A program made the position numbers and the translations under genes. Under the pieces are notes generated by a model. The model saw nothing but the letters and a program-made list of their open reading frames with translations, ran no database searches and had not been told where the DNA came from. This document shows, piece after piece, positions 1 through 12,130 of a stretch of 64,000 nucleotides of DNA; position 1 is the first letter of the stretch; every line of letters begins with the position of its first letter. Source of the DNA: Ciborinia camelliae (lineage: Eukaryota; Ascomycota; Leotiomycetes; Helotiales; Sclerotiniaceae). Where the stretch lies: NCBI GenBank assembly GCA_025890175.1, contig JANPYM010000010.1, positions 62,001 through 126,000 of the forward strand. Reading direction: 5' to 3'.

Positions 1-859
1 CAGACAGACAAATAAATAAACGCCTCTCCTATCCTCTCCAGATCTTCGTGGTTTTCGTCTTCGTATCCCTATCCCTATCCCTATTCCTAATCTACCTACT
101 AGGTATCTACCTAGATATCTACCTATCTCTCCGCAAGGCTCCCCGTACCTACCTATCCCTCCCAATCTTTTCAAACAACACCTTTGAATTCTCTATAAAA
201 CGATTATAAAATAATTATAAAATAACAATCCAATGAAATTTCGCACCCTAAACGCGAACCTAGGTAGTCACCCAAGTTAAATGGCGAGGCCTATTAAACT
301 GAACTGGACTGGACTGGACTGGCCGATGAAGTCGGGAAATTTGTAGTTGGTTGAATGTGGATGTGGATGTGAAATGTTGGATTTGGTTTGTTTTGATTTG
401 GTTTATTATCATGTTGATTCCACCCACCTATCTATCGATAGCCCCTTCACTACCTAGCTAGGTACCTACCTACGTAAAGTAAAGAAGGAACGAGAAGAAA
501 TACGGCCGTGTCGGATTATTTATATTGAAAATCTACGAAATCTACAAGATCTATGATAAACACCTGGCTGGCAATTCGAATTGATATAAATATAATGGAC
601 GGCACGAGAAGAAGTATGTACACACATACATGTATGCAGGACAGACAAGTTTAGTTTGAGAAATTAAAAGTCATCGATCGAAATGTCATATGGATATTAT
701 GTTATGCCATCCATGCCCGCTACCTATCTAAAGTTACACGCATTCATGAATTCTTCTTGGCTCTCTTCTTTCTCATCTACGCATAGAACATAGAACTTTC
801 CACCATTCCATCCATCATCTAGACATCATGCACAAGTAGTACCCAGCATGATACCCAGC
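1..859. other. Intergenic, 3' flank of RPN12
   Basis: No gene seen. The first 240 bases are C/T-rich, with CCTATC repeats near 68-90 and several copies of the dispersed CTACCTAGGTA motif (about 95-150 and 445-475). The region lies beyond the 3' end of the minus-strand RPN12 gene and probably includes its 3' UTR and terminator, which I cannot place. Confidence 0.5.
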
Positions 860-1823
860 TTATACAATCGTCTCCAACTTCCTAGCATAACCAAGGGTAT
901 TCTCAATCGCCATCATACTAACTTCCTTCTCCTCAGCAACCTCTCCAGCTTCAACATTAAGACCACCCTTCAACTTTTGATTAGGGAAGTATATCCGACC
1001 ATCCGCAATCAACCATCCTCTATGTTGCGCAAATTGTACGACTGCTCCTTCTGATGGTAAGAAGAGAAGATTCTTGGTGGATGAGATGGGTATAGATGGG
1101 TATGCCGTTTCGGATGATGAAGCGATTTCGGAACGAATCTGGTTGATCAAAATCTATTCATGATACCATCAGTTAGTAAACATATACAACTGGTCGTAAC
1201 CGTAACAGTCCATCCAACATTGCAGATAGACCCAAAAAAGAAGACACAGCGGAGTAAAAAAATCCCCCCCAACTCACCTCACTAAAAACCCCATACTCCT
1301 CACTAGGTACCTTACCACCCTCCATAGCTCTCCAAACCAAATCATAACTACCCTCCATCAACCATCGCTCCAACTTAATCGGATACCCCAAATATTTATC
1401 TTCCTCAACCCTCTTCCCGCCACCAATCTCCCCCCTCAGCTCCAAGCCCTCCAATTCCGTATGAAACCCGGCGTAATCTCCCTGCGTCAACAATAACAAA
1501 AGATATAATCCCGTAATCTTGTTCTTCTCTCCCGAGCTCTTGCCGCTGAATTTATCCGCGGGAAGCTCGTAGTATGGGGTTAATTGATGAACATAACGTG
1601 TGAACGCCGCTGGATCCTTTGCACGAATAGAAACTAGTGCGCCAGTTTCGAAGACTTCGCGAGCGAGGGATAATATTGAGGATGGGGTGGATGCTTGAGG
1701 AGTCAAAGCATTTAATTTGAGGAGTGTGAGTTTGGCTTTAGAGAGTAGAGATGAGCTTTCTTGGTAGGATGTTGATGGGGATTTGAGTTTCTGGAGAATT
1801 GTTTGAAGATCGCGTTCTGACAT
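860..1823 (-). CDS. RPN12: 26S proteasome regulatory subunit Rpn12 (PSMD8)
   Basis: Non-ATPase subunit of the 19S regulatory-particle lid, which helps recognise and unfold ubiquitinated proteins in cytoplasm and nucleus. Exons on the minus strand are 1823-1278 and 1153-860, giving 279 aa, close to the roughly 274 aa of yeast Rpn12. The single intron has donor GTGAGT, branch site ACTAAC and acceptor ATAG, and it joins in phase 0. The N-terminal half is helical with the family's central GLYLLLLLTQGDYAGFHTEL stretch; the C-terminal part contains SIPISSTKNLLFLPSEG and the IYFPNQK segment, as expected for the PCI/CSN8-type domain. The ATG at 1823 opens the family-like MSERDLQ start. Frame, length and splice sites agree. 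Identification is from recognised family sequence; no search was run. Confidence 0.9.
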
Positions 1824-2809
1824 CTTGAATGTTTGTATTGTGAGATTTTTTGTGTGGATGGAGAATTTGGAGGAAAACTGGGTTGTTCAAGTGGTTGGGT
1901 GAAGAAGTTGGTTATAATTGTAATATGAAGCTTTTGGAGATGACAAGGTAGGTAGCTATCAAGCCGCGTTGATGGAAGCAACCTTAAAGTGCTTAGTAAT
2001 ACTAGGTAATATCTAGCCTGAGGCTGGTCAAAGCTTACGGGTCCGCATCCGAGATCTGAGACCATTGACTTGGATTTTGTAACTTCAACTCTTACAATTA
2101 TTAAAGAAATAAATATATTTTCTTTTGTCGCACATCTCAATTTTTATTTATTTAAAAAGAATATAGATGCTTATTTTATTTACTTATCTATCAAACATAA
2201 ACCAATCAAATCAATATCAATCACTCAATCAACTCACACTTATCACACTCATTACACTCATCATACTCATCACACTCATCATTATAATCTACAAACTCGT
2301 ATTTTCATTCATTCTTTCTTCCTATCATTCCTAGCCATTCTAGTATGTATGCAATATTGGCAATCATCTTTTGCCTTTTTTGCTATGATCATATCACCTC
2401 ATAAAAGAACTCCCCGCTTCCCATATGAAGAAAAAAGAAAAAGAAAAGCAAAATACCCATATTTCCCCCAAATTTCCATCATTACCCTATTATGCAGAAT
2501 TTGCAGAGAAGCCGAGTAAAAGTAATAAACCTTATGATTGACCCCAGATGTATTAGAAGGAACCCAAGGTCAAACTTTCTATGATACAATCGTAATATGT
2601 TCGGTGAGATGTGTGCAAGTAGGTTGAATGTTGATCGTTGATGTCTGAGAAGAAATTGTTTAGATGAAAATCGTATAGCCAAGGATACAAGAGAAGAGAA
2701 GATCGTAATCGTGTCAAGAAGTCCGAAAGATCCAATAGTCAAGCTAGAGATGAGAGATTGCCAATTGAACCAAAAGTGAAGGTCTAAATTGTCATGACCA
2801 AACATTCCA
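1824..2809. other. Intergenic between RPN12 promoter and CCCH gene 3' end
   Basis: No gene supported. It holds the upstream region of RPN12 and the 3' flank of the CCCH-finger gene. A CACTCAT/TACTCAT-type simple repeat lies at about 2236-2282. The plus strand is A/T/C-rich and poor in G from about 2080 to 2350. Confidence 0.5.
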
Positions 2810-4851
2810 TCAAGGCCACTTGCTGATAGTCTTATTTGCTGGTATATTTCGACCACCACCAACAGCGCCCAAGTTTGATGACTTATTATTCCCAACAATG
2901 GTCCAAGGACCACTGCTTCTTTTCTGACTTTTCTCATCATCATCCATTCCTTCCATATTGAAAACGAAATCACCTTGTTCTTCATCAATAGGTGTTGTAA
3001 ATCTACCACTACTGGAGCTAGCTTGTCTATCAGCAAAAGCCGATCGACCAGAACCAATAGGAGTAGTTATGGTGCGAGCTGCAGATGATGAAAGAAGGCT
3101 TGGTTCGGTATCATTAGCTTCAGCTCTGGCGAGACGAGTTCGTTGAAGTTGTTGTGAAATGATCGACATGGAGGTTTGGCGAGGTGGAGATGCAAGATAT
3201 GGAGATGCATCACCAGATGTATTAGGACGAGCAATTGGTCTTGAGCTTGGACTTACTACTTCGTGAAGTAATGAGTTGCGAAGTGGGGATCCAACATGTC
3301 CGAATGCTGATGCTCGAGAAATCTTATCATCTTCTTCCTTGTGTTTCTGTGTAAAGTAAGCACCCCATCTAGAAGGACTTGCGTTTGATGGAGAACCGAA
3401 TTTTATCGGGGTATCATTGCTTGGAGTTCCTGTTCCACTATAAGATCTTGCTTCATCGTAAAATCCTCGTGATGGCTTTGATTCCTCGTAAGCTGCTCGA
3501 GATCCTCTTCTAGCTTTCTCCGCTGGTGTCATAAGATGATTGAGAGCTTCTGGCAATAAATCTTCTTCAAACGCAAACGCCTCGGCCCAATCTTGCTCCT
3601 TGGGAAGACTTGCTGACATAATCTTTGTTTTGGCCAAGCGATGAGAGTGCATAGTGCGCTTTCCATAATATTCTTCAGAAGGTGGAGATGATGCAATTCC
3701 ATTAAATCGATCCCTAGTATCATCTCCAAATGCAGAGCTGTGTAAGTTTCGTAAGGCATCCGATGTCTTTGCAGCACCGACAGATGATGGAGGCGAATCG
3801 ATACCGAACTTTGTAGGAACTGATGCTGCCACTGGTCCATGTCTTGCGATCCACGAAACACCATTACTATCGAATGAGGCTGGCAGAGGAGCATCCAATA
3901 CACTTAATCCCTTTCCTGCGACTGGCGAGAGTCCAAGGCTAAATCGATCCATCATATCATCTCTAGGTGATCCATAATTCGATCCGGGATGTGATGCATA
4001 ACTTGTATCGATCGTCGGAATGTTGATATCAATACCCTGTCTGCCCATAGGAACAAATCCATCCTCTTGTGTTGTAAAATTTCCATAGGTTTGAGAGTAT
4101 GGTGAAGGGGGAACACCTTGAGCTCGGGCGAAGGAATTGGTTAAAGCCGAACCTTGTCCGTGATATGGATCTGGGTTAATTCGTCCTCCAAGGTTCAAAT
4201 GTCCTGGTGTCATTGGTGCCATATTCCCCTTATAATTGATACGTCTTCCATCGGGAAGAACGTGTATGTTTGCGCATTTCGGTCCAAATTTGCAGTTACC
4301 CTTCGCAGATTGTTAGAATCTTAATTTGACTTTGGGAATGGAATCACAAACCTTTGAAAAGTATTTGCAGATATTATCAGTTGTGCTGGCTAGATCATGA
4401 CTGAATGGACAAGCTTGACCAGCTATAGATTTATTAGTTGAATATTCCGATCATACCATTCTCCAGCATATATTGCATACCTTGACAAGTACCCTGGATA
4501 ATTCCCATCAGCACTCGATCTTTGATTTGGGTAAAATTAATCTCAAACATCACTCACCTGTCTAAAGAATTTGCACGGAACATGACCGGTATCTAAGAAA
4601 TCCCGCATCAGTAACTTTCACCTCCAACAATTCTCCTGAATCTTCCAATGCTCACTTTGTCTAGTCGGAGGACTTCTCGCGATTCCATCTGCTCTGGCAG
4701 AACCACCATTGGTAGGACCCGATTGACCATTTGGTATATTCAAGCTGCCAGTACTCATATGACGAGGATATTGATTATTGGAGCTGCTACCATTTCGCAT
4801 ATGCGGCGGTTGCGGCGGTTGTGGCGCTCCGTTACCCAACATTGTATCCAT
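2810..4851 (-). CDS. CCCH-type zinc finger protein with two fingers
   Basis: Predicted RNA- or DNA-binding protein, 601 aa. Exons on the minus strand are 4851-4656, 4592-4558, 4493-4481, 4422-4352 and 4300-2810. After splicing, two CCCH fingers appear near the N terminus: C72-x7-C80-x5-C86-x3-H90 and C100-x7-C108-x5-C114-x3-H118. The introns cut through both fingers, and the 13-base third exon completes the first, so the fingers are only visible after splicing. The remaining ~480 residues are Ser/Pro/Gly-rich and probably disordered, with many SP and TP sites. The layout matches a conserved ascomycete group often annotated as CCCH zinc finger (Lee1-like); exact function is not known to me. 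The ATG at 4851 opens MDTMLGNG. All exon phases agree. Confidence 0.82.
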
Positions 4852-5383
4852 CCCAGGAATATTGGAGCGAAAGTTGGTGTGAGAGAGAGAATCAAAGGTA
4901 AATATGGGATTTGAAATTTACGTTGTTGTTAGAATGTTGCTGCGGTCAGCGGGGTACAAATCGAGTCGAGTCGAATCTAGGTGGGGGGTATTTGTATTGT
5001 TTGAGGGTGGTGTGTAAAGAAGAACGAAAGGAGGGTAAGGTTGGATTTGACTTGATTTGATTTCTCTAAGTATCTGAGCTTGTGGAGAAGAAAAAAAGAG
5101 GCGAGTGGATAAGGAAAGCTTAAATGGAAGTATGGAAGAAAGTAAAAGTGTAGGTAGGTAGGTAAGTAGGTAAGTAAGTCAAGTAAAATAGTAAAACCAG
5201 TACTATGTATGTAGATAGATAGGTAGGTAGTAAAAGTAAGTAAGCTAGCTGTCCACTGTCTCCCGTCCCGTTTATAACAATTTATTATTATTATTCCTTC
5301 GAGGTTCTGATCGGAAACTTGCAGAGAGGAAAAAGAAAAAAAAGTGTCAAGGTCTGGTTGTTCTTCCAAGGTTGGTAGAGTGA

Positions 5384-5428
5384 GTAGAGTAGAGTAGAGT
5401 AGAGTAGAGTAGAGTAGAGTAGAGTAGT
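5384..5428. repeat. AGAGT microsatellite
   Basis: About nine tandem copies of the pentamer AGAGT (GTAGA register), upstream of the CCCH gene. Directly visible. Confidence 0.9.
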
Positions 5429-5504
5429 GAGTGGTAGTAGCTATGGTTATGGTTATGGATTGATTTAGGTATCTTTAATCTAGGGTTTCGTTCCAGGTAC
5501 GACG

Positions 5505-5534
5505 AAGATGATGATGATGATGATGATGATGATG
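5505..5534. repeat. GAT trinucleotide microsatellite
   Basis: About nine tandem GAT units in non-coding sequence between the CCCH gene and the next gene. Confidence 0.9.
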
Positions 5535-7968
5535 TACCTCTTTAAGGTACGTAGGTAGGTACACTTGGTAGGTAGAAAGGTAGATATCAGATATCAATAA
5601 GTATTATGATATGAGGCAAAAAAGGCTGTGCAACTTGGAATAACCAACCATACCATACCACCTATTGTAAGAAATTGTGTATTTAATCAATTTCCATTGT
5701 TTTCGAGGCTGACACTGATGATTCTGAGGGTTCTAGGGAAATGTTTCCTTCACAGCCTTGTTATAAAGTGAATGGTAACTAGATAGGTAAAAATTGATGA
5801 TTAATAAGAATTTTGATGTGGTTCTCGAAGCTCGATTGATAAAGAGGCGGGAGGCTTCGAAAAGTTCTGATTGTCTGATTATCTGATTGTGCTTGTACTT
5901 GTGCTTGTGCTTGCCCAGTGTTGATGCTTGGTACATTCATGCGTTCGTGCGTTTATTATGCGTTTATGTGTGCGATGGAAGTTCCAAAAAGTGTGGTGGT
6001 ATCAGCCCTGGATAAGGTTATGGGAACCTCAGCTACCTAATCAACTGCAGGTGCATGTACGAGGTAGTATCGATGTCTGGTATGATCCTGTTGATGTATC
6101 TTTTCTTCTTCTTGATTTGTTTGAAGAAAGCTCGACCTTTTTGAGAGACTTCCAGACCGCTCGTTTGGTGGATGAAGTTTTGATTAAAGGTATGGTATGG
6201 TATCTTGATTAGGTTGAAAGCATGAAGTCCTGTATTGTATTGTACCTAGGTAGGTATGTAGCGGGAGGTAGATGATGTGATAAGTTTTCACTTCCTTTTT
6301 GAATCTTGATCCGCTGACAGCCTGACTGACAATTGCGCAAAAATATACTTTGAGTAATCTTATTGTTGAAGATTAAGTCTTGGTACATGTGATTGATGAT
6401 CTAGACCTTTTTCTTCAAGTCTACCTAGGTAGGTATGGTTCTAAAGGTTATAGAGAAACGATTGACGACCGATTCTTTGATAGGTACAGTTCTATACCGG
6501 TACTAAGCTTATAAGAAGGAAATGAAGTTATATTATTATTGTAAGAGAAGAAGGTTTGATTTGCTGTGAAATACATAGATACCCATCAGGTATTTGGTGT
6601 CTAGGTACCTACCTACCGGTATATATGTACTCACTCCCATTCTTCAAGTAAGAGTCATATGAAGTACCTTACTTAGAATAGATTGGAATCTCTTCTAGTA
6701 GATATGGAATTGTATCATATGGCGGGGAGCAGGGAATGAATGATGATGAATGAAAGGTCAGGTCCCGGATGGCGGCATTCACATTTACATTCACATTTGC
6801 TGCAGGTGTCTATCTTGAGAAAAAGAATCAATCCGGTGTCTAAAAGCGCTTCAATTAATAAATATCATATCAGTAGGTAGTACGTCTCAGATGACTATCT
6901 AGATAAGTAGGTTCACGGGTAGGTAGGCATGCATGTATGTTTTGTTTCTCATGTTACTATTTCTGGGGAAAGTCTCAAATCTTAACTAGGTACAGGATGA
7001 CTGCATACAGCTGGAGTACTGAGCTCGTGATTAACTTTTAGTATGGATTCCTACTGTTACTGTACATCGATATTGATATTGATTCTGATTCTGATGCTGA
7101 TGCTGATGCGATAAGCTCTCCTTATCATCACTATCATTGATGTATCCCGCCATCGCTATCGCTTACATCCCTTACCTTAAGGAGGGGTGGGTGCATGATT
7201 CTGATTCTGAAGTTAAGCTGAAGCTTAGAGTCATCCATAGATCAATCTCAGTCAAACCCAATACTTCAACATTTCTAACCATCTCTACATAGATACCTCC
7301 CTACCTATCTAGCCTAGGTATGTAGTATTCCTTCCCACCTATACATCGATGGATTGATTTGATTCATATTCATCCATCATCCACTTCCCTTCACTTCCCC
7401 AAAAGTCCACTCACATATCAGCTGCCATCCCATCCATCCCAACCCTTCCTCCTCCCAATTGATTTCCCTCAACATAGTCATCAAGTCACCCATCCAGCCA
7501 TCCAGCAATCAAACAAACAAGCAAGTCCACTCTCTAAAATACCTATATACCGGTATCAGTATCAATATCTACCTACCAGCATCTTAACCAGGTAATTGTC
7601 ACTTGCCGTACATCGGGTCAGAATCCCATCCCATCCCATCCCACCCAACTTGCAATTAAGTCATCTATCTAGTCATTAAGTCATCACGCACTCTCTCTAA
7701 AATCCCTATATTATCTAAATCCTTAATCCATACCTATAATTCGTATCTCTAATTCGTATCTACATACCTACAACAATACAATATATAACAACCCAACCGT
7801 TAAGATTAATATCGATTGTCTGCATGATACCTCAGAAAGGAATAATAAAATAAAAATAAAATGAAATGAAAATAATCAATCTACCTACTCTACTGCATCT
7901 ATCTACCGCCATCTATCTATCTATCTCCACCAGCACCTATCTATATATCCCTCTCTAAGGTCTCCCTC

Positions 7969-8037
7969 GTCCCAAGTCCCAAGTCCCAAGTCCCAAGTCC
8001 CAAGTCCCAAGTCCCAAGTCCCAAGTCCCAAGTCCCA
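7969..8037. repeat. GTCCCAA heptamer array
   Basis: Nine complete identical copies of the 7-base unit GTCCCAA followed by a partial copy (GTCCCA). The array is in non-coding DNA. Perfect identity suggests recent expansion or active homogenisation. A degenerate echo of the same unit occurs near 16746-16765. Confidence 0.95.
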
Positions 8038-8666
8038 TCTTCAGCCTCAGCCTCAGCCTCAAATATTGTATGATTGTATGATAGTATGATAGTATGACCC
8101 CCACATCTGGTTCTACCTATCAATCAATTTAGTAAATTGCCAAGAGGTATATATCTACATGCCTAGGTACCAATCTAGGTACCTAGTAGGTATATCATAA
8201 CACAGTCATGTCATACTAAACACATACACATACATATACATTAGCTACATCCATCTCACATCTCCCTCCCATGAATGATAGTAACAAAATCTTCATAATA
8301 AGATATGATACGATAAGATGAGCGATTTGATTCTGATTCTGATTCTGATTTTGATTTAATAGTATATGCATGTATATATATTAGCTAGCTAGCTATCTAT
8401 CTGATACTCTGCCCATCTCCAGACTGCAAAATCATTATTTGATATCCCCCCCCCTTTCCCCAGCCCCCCTTTCCCCATTTTGATCTCATCTGATCTCATA
8501 TGATCCGATCCGATCTCATCGTTCACATACCTCATAAGCAAACCAGCAAACCAGCAAACCATTAACTCGGGACGCCTGCAACGATAAATAGGTAGGTATA
8601 TCAACCCTCCCACCAACCCACCTCCTCATCTAATTCTAATAATCATTAATCATCAATCATTCATGA

Positions 8667-9988
8667 TCATTCATCACCCTCAATCCCCGCCCTCTCCCAA
8701 ATATCCTCCCTCTCCAAACCCTCCAACAAAACCCCCTCAACGGCTTTAAATCCCCTCAACCTAACCCCCCCTCATCCTGGTCCAGTACGCCAATTCACTC
8801 TCTACGCCCTCCACGACCTCTCTCTTAACCACCTTCTTTCCATTTCCCATTCCCATTCCCATTCCCATTCCCATTCCCCCCTCATCCGCACCCCCCTCCC
8901 CCTCCCCCTCCACACACCCCCTCAATTTCGTCTCCTTCNNNNNNNNNNCCACACACCCCCTCAATTTCGTCTCCTTCCCCCCCTTCACCCCGCTCAACAC
9001 AGCAATCCTCTCCCTCAACTCACGCACCCCAACTTCCATCTTCAAGCCCTTCAGCCGCGCACTTGCCACGCGGGCCTCGATTTTCAACTGCGGGATCCGG
9101 GTGCCGAGGTCCGCGATCTGCGCGTCCATGTGGGCGAGCGCTTCGGGCGCGAGGGCCGACGAGGTCCCCGCGTCTTGCAGCGCCCAGTATACCCATTGCG
9201 AACCTTTGCCGTCGCCGTTGGTGCCTTTGCCGTTGATGAGGCCCGCGTTGGCGAGTTCTTTGAGGAGTTTGTCGGTTAGGGTTTTGGTTACCTGGGGGAG
9301 GAGGGGGTTGTTAGTGGGTTGGTGGGTTGGTGGGTGGTTATTTTGTTTGGTTTGGTTTCTCTTTCTCTCTCTCGTATGTAATCTGGGTGGTGAAGGAGGA
9401 AATGGGAAATTTGAGATGAGATGATGGGATGAGACGAGATGATGAGATTGGGTGAGATGGGGGAAATGGGAAATAGTGAATTTGAGATGAGATGATAGGA
9501 TGTGATGAGAAAATAAGAGAACAGAACCGAACAGACGACAAGAAAAGAAAATCCATACCCACCTTACCATGTAAATTCCCACTAACATCCCCGGCACTAA
9601 AAGGTCGATTCTCCCTAACCAAATACTGCAGCAAAACCTCCTGTGCCTCCTCCCCCGTAACAGCCTTAACCTTCTCCTTCCCATCTTTACCCAGAACCTT
9701 TGATTCCTTAGCGACGACCCCACCGTGACTTTTACCCTCCTTTTCTTTCGGCGGCGCTTTTTCTTTTTCTTTCGCGGGACCTTTGGTCTTGGGTGGTGCT
9801 TTAACCTTTTCTTTCTCTTTCTCGACCTTTTCCGCCTTTTCAACTTTCTCAACTTTAGCCTTCTTAATCTTGGCCTTGATAGGTGTTGCAGAAGCAGTTG
9901 AGGCTACGGATGCGCCATCGATGGTATCATCCGGAGCAGGAGATTCAGTTGAGCGATCCACGAGAGACTTTTTGCGTTTGGGTGGCAT
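8667..9988 (-). CDS. HOP2: Hop2-like meiotic homologous-pairing protein (TBPIP family), frameshifted as assembled
   Basis: Hop2 works with Mnd1 to help Dmc1/Rad51 pair homologous chromosomes in meiosis. Exon 1 is 9988-9563 and exon 2 starts at 9291; donor GTGGGT and acceptor CCCAG join in phase 0. A Lys/Glu-rich N-terminal extension of ~110 residues with a basic PPKRKKS start precedes the winged-helix domain (EEAQEVLLQYLVRENRPFS to GSQWVYWALQD). A coiled coil follows (MDAQIADLGTRIPQLKIEA). As assembled the frame stops at 8761-8763 (318 aa). One base fewer in the seven-C run at 8765-8771 would keep the frame open to 8667 and restore a Hop2-like tail (EDIWERAGIEGDE). The exon also contains a 10-N gap (8939-8948) between identical 29-bp copies. 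I read this as an intact gene with sequence faults, but a real pseudogene is not excluded. Confidence 0.8.
8849..8880. repeat. CCCATT hexamer repeat inside HOP2 exon
   Basis: About five tandem hexamers, which encode alternating Met-Gly residues on the minus strand in the variable C-terminal part of the HOP2 product. Confidence 0.8.
8910..8977. other. 10-N gap flanked by identical 29-bp copies
   Basis: Bases 8910-8938 and 8949-8977 are identical, separated by N at 8939-8948. This is the mark of two contig ends that overlap but were not merged. The extra 39 bases are a multiple of three, so they insert 13 codons into HOP2 without shifting the frame. Confidence 0.85.
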
Positions 9989-12130
9989 GATGGTGACGAT
10001 GAATTTTTAGGTAGGTAGATGGATTGGAAGGATTGGAAGTAGGAGTTGTCAAAGTGGTCGGGCTGAGTTGTAGGAGTGTTTGGAATACTCGCAGTTGGTG
10101 ATGGTAAAAGTGATGGTTTATTCTATTGTGTAGGTTGTTAAGAGAAAGACGAAAATTGCACCACTTTCAATGTCTTTGATTAAGGTAACTACCTATTCAA
10201 AGGTAGGAGGGAGTTGAAGTTATTGTGAATATTGTGTCATCACATTGATGTGAAATCCATTCCCCAATTCTCAACAAACTTGATGAAAGAATTTATAAGT
10301 CTGACGAATATCCGAAAAGTGAAAAGTGAAAGGTGAAAGTGAAAGTTCGAACTTTATGATCCATCCATCCACTCCACCTCAAATCCACGTGGACCCAGCC
10401 CTAGGTATGCATCCCTCGAAATCTCAAGCTGACAATCCATCCATCCATTCCACCTCACACCTCACACCTCACACCTCACCCCACACCTCACACCCCACAC
10501 CTCACCACACCGTACCCAGAACAAGGCTTCCAAAGTTTTTCGTATACTACCTAGGTAGTTCGTCCTTCATAATCCATCCAACTCAACTCAACTCCCGTGC
10601 TCTCTCAGCATACAAATTGTAATGTAACAAACAAACAAGAAGTTCTCAATCTCTCAATCTCCCAATCTCTGCAGATTCCCATAAGACCGTCCGATGCTCT
10701 TCTTCCACATCCACATCCACATCCAGCCACCATATAAGTAGTAAGTCAGAGGTAGGTTTTCTTAGCTTCACCTGCACCTTCACCTCCACCTTCCCCTGGC
10801 TTCTCTCTCGAGCACAAGATAGACGATAGGAGCAGAGATAGAAGCTCGAAGCTCGAAACTAAAAACTAGAAACTAGAAACTCAACGAATACCTATACCTA
10901 TACCCACCTATACCCACCTAGATCTAGATAAATATAAATACGAATATAAACATGAATATGAGAAAGAAATCCGATATAGATATAAATAGGTACCTATAGA
11001 TACCTATAGATAAATATGAAAAAGCAAACATGAAGAATTCAAGTCACGCTGATCCTCAACCACACCACTTCACTTCAAACCACCTGGCCCACTTCAAACC
11101 ACCTGGCCCACTTCAAACCAAACCAAACCAAACCAGACCATGACCATTGAGAAAGAAAGGAAGGGGGTGAAACCTCCAGCGCGATGAACTGCCAATCAAA
11201 CCACTCATCTCGTTGCATTTCATCTCATTTCCATATCCACATCCATACCCCCCCCTCTTCCCCCTTCCTCTCCCCCTTCCTCTCCCCCTTCCTCTCCCCC
11301 TTCCTCTCCCCCTTCCTCTCCCCCTTCCTCTCCCCTTCCTCTCCCCTTCCTCTCCCCCTTCCTCTCCTCTCCCCCCCAAAAAGAAATACTAAAAATATAA
11401 AAAAAGAAAAAGAAAAAGAAAAAGGAGAAAAAAAAAAACACCCCCACAACACCCTCCCACAACAATAAATAAAGGGGTATCACATATTAATATATTAATA
11501 TATCTATCTATCTATCTATTTATATATCTACCTATTTATCTATTTATCAATTCATCTTCCTTCCCCATCTCCCATCTCCTATCTCACATCTCCCATCTCA
11601 CATCTCCCAATGAATATCAATCAACAAAAGAAGTCAAGATCTATTCCAATCCAAAATCTATTCCAATTCCAATTCCAATTCCCCAATCAACAATTGCGAA
11701 TTCCGAATTCCTATCTAACACTAACCATCTATCAATCTATCATATCATATCATACCAATCCCATCTACAATGAAAAAAAATCAAAAGATCAGATCAGATC
11801 AGATGCATCCATCACATAGATAAATAAACAGGTAAATAGATAAATAGATAGATAGGTATATAAATAAGTACGATCGATAGGTAGGTAGGTACCTACGTAG
11901 ATCCATAGGTAGGTAAAAACAGATCCGATCCCGCGCACGGATATGCAGCATGCTCTAAAAACGAGAAGAAGAAGAAAAAGAAAGAAAGATCCACCATGCA
12001 CCATGCACCATGCATGTCCAATTCGCCATGCTATCAAAAGAATATGAATCCGTGAAATGGAAGATAAAATAATAAATCCTCAATAATTTTCCCCGTCGCA
12101 TTGCATTGCATCGCATCACATCGCATCACA
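9989..12130. other. Intergenic, HOP2 upstream and CHS4-like 3' flank
   Basis: No gene supported. The HOP2-proximal 300 bases are G-rich on the plus strand. From about 10360 to 12130 the plus strand is C/A/T-rich and G-poor, with CACACCTCA repeats (10450-10510), the CCCCTTCCTCT minisatellite, and runs of CTAT and TAGG microsatellite. Confidence 0.5.
11257..11377. repeat. C/T minisatellite, unit about TCCCCCTTCCTC
   Basis: Roughly ten near-identical 11-12 base pyrimidine units in tandem. All reading frames across it are repeat-encoded (Arg/Gly or Ser/Pro-rich) and are not taken as genes. Confidence 0.9.

Larger units (their letters stand above)
4852..8666. other. Long intergenic region (3.8 kb)
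   Basis: I see no convincing gene. The part next to the CCCH gene (4852-5700) is G-rich on the plus strand and holds AGAGT and GAT microsatellites and TAGG motifs. From about 7260 to 8660 the plus strand turns C/T/A-rich and G-poor and includes the GTCCCAA heptamer array. Short reading frames here are low-complexity, made of repeat-encoded peptides. Confidence 0.5.

Noticed and set aside
11113..11483. Several overlapping frames rich in Arg/Gly or Pro/Ser on both strands
   Set aside because: All are translations of the C/T minisatellite at 11257-11377.
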